Shown here piece after piece: positions 51,361-56,356 of a stretch of DNA of 56,356 nucleotides. The notes below the pieces were generated by a model. That model searched no databases. It saw only the letters and a program-made list of their open reading frames with translations, and was not told where the DNA came from. The DNA lies in assembly GCA_018897105.1 (NCBI GenBank), contig JAHILF010000106.1:1-56356 (forward strand), written 5' to 3'. The stretch is from Pseudomonadota bacterium (lineage in GTDB: Bacteria > Desulfobacterota > Desulfobulbia > Desulfobulbales > SURF-16). The position numbers and the translations under genes were made by a program. Each line of letters opens with the position of its first letter. Within the stretch, counting starts at the first letter, position 1.

Positions 51361-53148
51361 CTATTCAGTGAGTTTCGGCACAGTGCGGCATTCAAGAAAG
51401 ATGCGCTTGGTGCAGCGGGCGCAGATTTCTTTATCAAGTCTATCGAAAATTTCGGCAATGGCCTCGGCCTTGGATTCGAAAATATAATCCGTGCCGATAT
51501 CCAGCAGATAGCCGGTCAGTCTGAAATGAGTGCAGATCCCCTCCTTGATGTCGTACAGGTACAATCTGCCCCCGGCTTCCTCTCTCTCTCTGGCCAGATG
51601 GGCAAGAAAATCCGCTCCGGCCATATCGATGAAATTAATGCCGCTTGCCACCACCAGCAGATGTTTCTGTTCCGGATGCTCGCATTGCATCTCCTGCAGT
51701 CGCTCCTGGGCATGATTCACCGCCCCGAAATAAAGGGAGCCGTCGACGCGCACGATTTTCAACTGGGGACATTCCGGCAGCATGGGGTCGGTAACAAAAG
51801 ACCGTTCATCATGGCGGGGGTCCGGGACTCTGGAGAGAATGCGCGGGTGGGAGGTGCGGTTGAGGTACATGACCAGTGACAGGATGACTCCCAGCAGGAT
51901 GGCGAACTCCAATTCCAGAAACAGGGTGCCCAGAAAGGTGGTGCCCATGATGATGCTTTCCACGTGGCTGGTCCTGAGTATCTTGGCGATATGGCGGAAA
52001 TCGATGAGGCCCCAGGCCACCAGGAAGAGAATACCGGCCATGGCCGCGTTGGGAAGATAGGCGGCAAGAGGGGCGACCAGGATGACCAGCAGGATGAGCA
52101 TACCACCGGCAAAGATGGCGGCCAGGGGGGTTTTGCCCCCGGCCTGATAGTTGAGTCCGCTGCGGTTGAATGAGCCGGTTGCTACATAGCCCGAGAAAAA
52201 ACAGCCGACGATATTGGACAGCCCCTGGCCGATGAACTCCTGGTTGCCGTCCAGGTTCTGCCCGGTGCGGTCGGCCAGGGAGCGGGCAATGGAAATGGCC
52301 TCGGTCAGGGCAAACAGGGTTGTGGCCAACGCTGCTGGAGCAAGCATCCTGATATTGGCCAGGGTGAAATGGGGGGCCGACAGGGGCGGCAGGGTTTGCG
52401 GCAGGGCACCGACAGAGGCAATATTGGTCACATCAGGGCCCAGCATGCGGTTCATGAACAGGGCGGCAAGGCTGCCTATGAGCATGGAGACGATCATGTA
52501 GGGGAATTTTGGCCAGAAGCGCCTGACCAGCAGGCCGGAGATCAAGGTGATCACCCCCACGGCGGCGACATAGAGATTGATTTCGTTCCAGTGGCTGATC
52601 ACTCCGTAGATCGTCTCATGGAAATGCCTGGTGCGGGGCAGGATGAGCCCCAGGAAATGTTTAAACTGACTGGAGGCAATGAGAATAGCCGCACCGGCGG
52701 TGAAGCCCACCACCACGGAATGGGAAATAAAGTTGACCAGGGCGCCGAAACGGGCAAGGCCCATGACAAACTGGATAAGACCCACCATCATGGTGAGCGT
52801 CAGGGCGAGCTGTACGTACTCCGGGCTGCCCGGAGCAGCATGCACGCTGAGCGATGAATAGAGGACGATGGATGCCGCGGTGGTGGGGCCGGAAACCAGC
52901 AGCCAGGATGAACCGAAAAGAGCGGCCACAATTGCCGGCACCATGCCGGCATAAAGACCGTATTCAGGCGGCATGCCGGCGATGGTGGCAAAGGCTACTC
53001 CCTGGGGCAGGGCAACGATGGCGCCGGTGATGCCGGCGATGAGATCAGCGCGAACCGTCCTGGTGGTGACATTGGGCCACCATTTCAGAAAGGGAAGAAA
53101 GTAACCCTGCCAGCCTTGCTGGTCTGCATGGCAACATTTTTGTTCCAT
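51361..53148 (-). CDS. SulP-family anion transporter with STAS domain
   Basis: A 595-residue inner-membrane permease. The 10-14 helix SulP domain is in the first ~430 residues (ALPQGVAFATIAGMPPEYGLYAG is the SulP signature). The C-terminal cytoplasmic STAS domain (about 460-560; VDGSLYFGAVNHA, FIDMAGADFL) follows. Substrates in the family include sulfate, bicarbonate and dicarboxylates; sulfate would fit the inferred host. It converges with the SagB-type gene, with 15 bases between the stops. Confidence 0.9.
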   Translation of the reverse strand: MEQKCCHADQQGWQGYFLPFLKWWPNVTTRTVRADLIAGITGAIVALPQGVAFATIAGMPPEYGLYAGMVPAIVAALFGSSWLLVSGPTTAASIVLYSSLSVHAAPGSPEYVQLALTLTMMVGLIQFVMGLARFGALVNFISHSVVVGFTAGAAILIASSQFKHFLGLILPRTRHFHETIYGVISHWNEINLYVAAVGVITLISGLLVRRFWPKFPYMIVSMLIGSLAALFMNRMLGPDVTNIASVGALPQTLPPLSAPHFTLANIRMLAPAALATTLFALTEAISIARSLADRTGQNLDGNQEFIGQGLSNIVGCFFSGYVATGSFNRSGLNYQAGGKTPLAAIFAGGMLILLVILVAPLAAYLPNAAMAGILFLVAWGLIDFRHIAKILRTSHVESIIMGTTFLGTLFLELEFAILLGVILSLVMYLNRTSHPRILSRVPDPRHDERSFVTDPMLPECPQLKIVRVDGSLYFGAVNHAQERLQEMQCEHPEQKHLLVVASGINFIDMAGADFLAHLAREREEAGGRLYLYDIKEGICTHFRLTGYLLDIGTDYIFESKAEAIAEIFDRLDKEICARCTKRIFLECRTVPKLTE

Positions 53149-53255
53149 TTCATCCGCCGGATAAAGAGAGCATTATGTAATGACGTTTGCCGATTTGACG
53201 AGAAACAGAGGGTTCTAAGCTGTCAGCCTGCCCGGTTGTTTGCATGATGCCTAGC

Positions 53256-53283
53256 TTGACAGGATAATTCTTTATAGTATATC
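53256..53283 (+). promoter_or_regulatory. Candidate promoter for the mprF gene
   Basis: TTGACA (53256-53261), a 16-base spacer and TATATC (53278-53283), about 80 bases before the ATG. Confidence 0.45.
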
Positions 53284-53362
53284 ACACAGATGAAGGCAAG
53301 AGGCAATCAAAGGGAATTTTTCATGAAAATGAATACTTTACTGTCTCAAGACAAGGGAGGCA

Positions 53363-55123
53363 ATGTGGGGCAAAGCTGCAGGCGGGTTGACATTGGAAGC
53401 AGATAAGGAGCAGCGTATTTCCGCAAACACTGCCCGGAAAATCAAAACGATCATCGCCCCGCTGGTGGCCCTGACCCTTTTTCTGCTGGCCATCATGATT
53501 CTGCACCGAATTGTTGCGCACTATCATATTGCCGAGATCCGTAAGGCCTTCCACTCCATTGCCGCGCCGCAGCTTTTGCTCTGTGCGGTCTTTTCCTTTC
53601 TGAGCTACCTTGCTCTCAGTATCTATGATCTTCTCGCCTGCCGGTATATCGGCAGGCCGCTGTCCTACCCCAAAATTCTGCTCACCTCTTTTCTCAGCTA
53701 TGCCTTTGCCAACAATACCGGCAGTCTGGCCATCATCGCCAGCGGCACGGTGCGCTATCGCCTGTACGGCGGCTGGGGGCTTTCCGGCGAGGAGGTGGGC
53801 CGGATTATGGGTTTCTGCCTGGTGACCTTCTGGCTCGGTTTTCTGTGTCTCGGCGGCTGGGCCTTTGTGCTGGAACCCCTCTCCCTGCCTCCTGAGCTGC
53901 ACTTGCCGGATCGTTTTTCCGTCATGCCGGTGGGCCTCCTTTTTCTGGCCGCGGTTGCCGCCTATCTTCTTGCCTGCTTCACCATTAAGAAGCCGGTTGT
54001 GATTAAAGGGGTGGAGGTGTTTTTGCCGCGGCCGACCCTGGCCTTTGGCCAGACTGCGGTTGCCGTGGCGGATTTTCTTTTCATCTGCGCCGCGCTGTAT
54101 GTGCTGCTGCCGCACTCCGACCATTTGCCATTCGCCGTTTTTGTAGGCCTCTATCTGCTGGCGCTTATTGCAGGGCTTATCAGCAATGTGCCCGGCGGCC
54201 TTGGAGTTTTCGAATCACTGATGGTCCTTATGCTGGCGCCCTTTACCGCCGGTCCGCCGTTGATCGCGGCCCTGCTGGTGTTCCGGGGGATTTACTATCT
54301 GCTGCCCCTGGGGCTTGCGGCCCTGCTGCTGGGAGGCATGGAGCTGCATCGGCGCAGGAGCGGTATCGCGCGACTGGCCACTGGTTTGAACCGGGTCACT
54401 TCCCTGCTGGTGCCTCAGGTCATGGCTCTGGCCACCTTTGTGGCCGGTGCTGTACTGCTTTTTTCCGGCACCATGCCGGCGGAGGGATCCCGTCTTGCCT
54501 GGCTGGCGGAAATTGTTCCCCTGCCGGTGGTGGAACTGTCCCATTTTTTCGGCAGTATGGCCGGCATGGGACTGCTGATTCTGGCCGCCGGCCTGAGAAG
54601 ACGTCTGGATATGGCCTATTTTCTCTCCATGATCCTGCTCGGCGCTGGCATCATTTTCTCGCTGCTCAAGGGCCTTGATTATGAAGAGGCCGTCTGGTTG
54701 TCTGTCATGCTTTTAGCCCTGTACAGCAGCAAGTCCCAGTTCTATCGGCGCACCTCTTTTTTTGCCGAACCATTTTCACCCGGCTGGTTTGCCGCTGTTT
54801 TCATCGTCCTGAGCGGCAGCATCTGGCTCGGTTTTTTTGTCTATCGCCATGACAGCTATGCCAATGAACTGTGGTGGAGTTTTGCCCTGCATGGCGACGC
54901 CCCCAGGTTTCTGCGGGCCACGGTGGGGGCGGTGGCGGTCATGCTGGCATTTGCCGTGATCCGTCTGTTCAGGCCCTATCAGCCGCCGCCAGCCGCACCC
55001 ACCGCCGAAGAGCTTGCAGAGGTTACCGCCCTGTGCCGGCGGTCAACCAATACTACCGCCTGGCTTGCCCTGCTGGGCGATAAGTCCATCTGCCGGTCAT
55101 CTTTGCCAATCTCACCTCGTTGA
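53363..55123 (+). pseudogene. mprF: MprF, flippase half only (LPG synthase domain deleted)
   Basis: A 586-codon frame. Up to about residue 575 it is the polytopic N-terminal half of MprF (UPF0104 flippase fold, around 13 membrane helices) plus the first residues of the synthase domain (the STNTTAWLALLGDKS stretch near 562-576). The catalytic aminoacyl-transfer domain (about 280 residues normally) is missing. The frame ends in ten unrelated residues. A flippase without synthase could still be membrane-inserted, but lysyl- or alanyl-phosphatidylglycerol synthesis would be lost. GGGAGG lies very close before the ATG. Confidence 0.75.
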
Positions 55124-55158
55124 TCAGCGGTGGTCTGAAGGGGGTTTTGACAAAATGA
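55084..55158 (+). pseudogene. Out-of-frame C-terminal tail of MprF
   Basis: In the frame starting at 55084 the sequence reads LPVIFANLTSLISGGLKGVL and stops at 55156-55158. This resembles the extreme C-terminus of MprF synthase domains, with the ISGGL(K/R)G pattern. It overlaps the premature stop of the 53363 frame and marks the other end of the internal deletion. Confidence 0.5.
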
Positions 55159-55315
55159 ATTTTTGTCGGCGGATACCCCTCCAGGGGAAGAGGTCTCCGC
55201 TGTGAAAGAGTGGTTGTTTGGTCTCTCAGCCGGTCAGGCTATTGAAAAAGTTGCCCACATAGGATAATGAGGAATGCATCATCCTGAACAAACAGCAAAG
55301 CAGAACTGAGGGAAA

Positions 55316-55852
55316 ATGCAGGAACGTCCACTTTATACATATTTGCGGGCAATTTGCCGGGCCATCGACGGGGTCAATTTCTGGCTGGGCCGCGGGGTTG
55401 CCTGGCTGACCGTGCTGGTGGTGCTGGTGGTTTTCGCCAACGTGCTGCTGCGCTATCTGCTGCACAGCAGTTTTGTCTTCATGCAGGAGCTGGAGTGGCA
55501 TCTTTTTGCCATGATTTTTCTGCTGGGCGGGGGCTATACCCTGTTGAAGGACGGCCATGTGCGGGTGGATATCTTTTATCAGCGCCTGAGCGCCAGGGGC
55601 AGGGCCTGGCTGAATCTTATCGGCGTGCTGGTTTTTCTGCTGCCCGGCTGTTATCTGGTTATCAGTACGTCCATCCCCTTTGTTAATTCCTCCCTGCAGA
55701 TGCTGGAGGGATCGCCCAATCCGGGCGGTATGCCCTATCGTTTCATCTTAAAATCCATGATTCCCCTGGGATTTCTGCTCATTGCCCTGCAGGGTGTGGC
55801 CCTGGGCCTTAGAAGCGTGCTGACCCTCACCGGAGGGGAAATTGACGAATAA
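55316..55852 (+). CDS. TRAP transporter small permease (DctQ type)
   Basis: A 178-residue membrane protein with four helices (AWLTVLVVLVVFANVLLRY, WHLFAMIFLLGGGYTLL, LNLIGVLVFLLPGCYLVI, MIPLGFLLIALQGVALGL) and DGHVRVDIFY between helices 2 and 3, typical of DctQ. It supports the large permease in Na+-driven uptake of organic acids or similar solutes. The large subunit starts 30 bases later. The binding protein DctP is not in the window. Confidence 0.9.
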   Translation: MQERPLYTYLRAICRAIDGVNFWLGRGVAWLTVLVVLVVFANVLLRYLLHSSFVFMQELEWHLFAMIFLLGGGYTLLKDGHVRVDIFYQRLSARGRAWLNLIGVLVFLLPGCYLVISTSIPFVNSSLQMLEGSPNPGGMPYRFILKSMIPLGFLLIALQGVALGLRSVLTLTGGEIDE

Positions 55853-55882
55853 TCGTCTTCTCATACAGGGGTTGCCACGCTG

Positions 55883-56356
55883 ATGTTTATCGACCTTCTG
55901 CCCCTGTTGATGTTTGTGGTGCTGACCGTGCTGCTGATGGCCGGGTTCCCGGTGGCCTTCACCCTGCTCGGCACCTCCCTCTGTTTCGGCCTCATCGGTT
56001 TCGGCTGGGGATTCTTCAACCTGCTCCCCCTGCGCATCTGGGGCATCATGACCAACGGCACCCTGCTGGCGGTTCCCCTGTTTATCTTCATGGGCGTCAT
56101 GCTGGAACGTTCCGGGCTGGCTGAGGAGCTGCTCGATACCATGGGCATGCTGTTTGGCCGCGTTAAAGGCGGGCTTGCCGTATCCGTGGTTATTGTCGGC
56201 GCTCTGCTCGGGGCCTCCACCGGCATTGTCGGGGCCACGGTGGTGACCATGGGGCTGCTTGCCGTGCCCACCATGCTCAAACGGGGTTACAGCACGGAGC
56301 TGGCCTGCGGTACGGTGGCGGCTTCCGGTACCCTGGGCCAGATCATACCGCCCAGC
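55883..56356 (+). CDS. TRAP transporter large permease (DctM type), 3' end missing
   Basis: The frame runs from the ATG at 55883 off the end of the window (158 codons). Hydrophobic helices follow the DctM pattern: FPVAFTLLGTSLCFGLIG, AVPLFIFMGVMLERSGLAEEL, GGLAVSVVIVGALLGASTGIVGA, and the final QIIPPS. It forms the transport channel with the DctQ-type subunit just upstream. Confidence 0.92.
   Translation, partial: MFIDLLPLLMFVVLTVLLMAGFPVAFTLLGTSLCFGLIGFGWGFFNLLPLRIWGIMTNGTLLAVPLFIFMGVMLERSGLAEELLDTMGMLFGRVKGGLAVSVVIVGALLGASTGIVGATVVTMGLLAVPTMLKRGYSTELACGTVAASGTLGQIIPPS

Noticed and set aside
53321-54124. 267-codon minus-strand frame opposite mprF
   Set aside because: Composition (runs of Arg, Gln, His, Gly) is typical of antisense reading of a membrane-protein gene.

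Overview
The window looks like a piece of chromosome from an anaerobic Desulfobacterota (former deltaproteobacterial) species, most like the Desulfobulbales. This is inferred from gene content: an HdrC / MvhD / MetV-type redox operon, rubrerythrin beside a DsrE-like protein, a lysine-2,3-aminomutase-family radical SAM enzyme, a FabL-type enoyl-ACP reductase, a TRAP transporter, and many PAS, GGDEF and hybrid-kinase proteins. There is no rRNA, CRISPR array, prophage or complete insertion sequence. One tRNA gene (Arg, anticodon ACG) is present.

Layout. 1-5 kb: the end of htpX, fabL, maf, a PilZ protein, and a BepA-like M48 lipoprotein. 5-7 kb: a leftward hdrC-mvhD-metV operon ending in a strong terminator. 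7-11 kb: leftward kdsD, purF and a sigma-54 activator with an altered GAFTGA loop. 11-18 kb: small proteins, a FeoA-domain protein, a J-domain protein, a membrane M48/TPR protease, a cobalamin adenosyltransferase, a flavodoxin-like protein and hemG. 18-21 kb: a 179-bp palindromic element, dnaA, and a 1.2-kb gene-free AT-rich stretch that could hold oriC. 21-26 kb: the radical SAM enzyme, a rubrerythrin/DsrE operon, an EamA protein, a lipoprotein and an Smr protein. 26-29 kb: a 755-residue AAA+ protein of unknown function behind a second large palindrome, then tRNA-Arg followed by a hairpin-rich gene-free block. 29-50 kb: a signalling region with two GGDEF proteins (one degenerate), an Hpt protein, the YhaO/YhaN nuclease-ATPase pair, a 1504-residue phosphorelay kinase, a response regulator, a deleted multi-REC sensor, a ZraP-like protein with a candidate sigma-54 promoter, and an HD-GYP protein. 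50-56 kb: DUF202, SagB-type oxidoreductase, SulP transporter, an MprF flippase lacking its synthase domain, and the start of a TRAP transporter.

Three themes stand out. First, cyclic-di-GMP and phosphorelay signalling: a PilZ protein, two GGDEF proteins, an HD-GYP protein and a stand-alone Hpt lie within 50 kb. Second, gene decay: two genes (47.4 kb and 55.1 kb) have lost a large middle part but keep a recognisable out-of-frame C-terminal tail, and a substrate-binding protein survives only as its C-terminal third. Third, intergenic palindromes: at least five large inverted-repeat elements of different types lie between genes.

The best candidate for an undescribed system is the 755-residue AAA+ protein at 26231-28498. 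Its N-terminal half has a ribokinase-like pattern, and its C-terminal half has intact Walker motifs.
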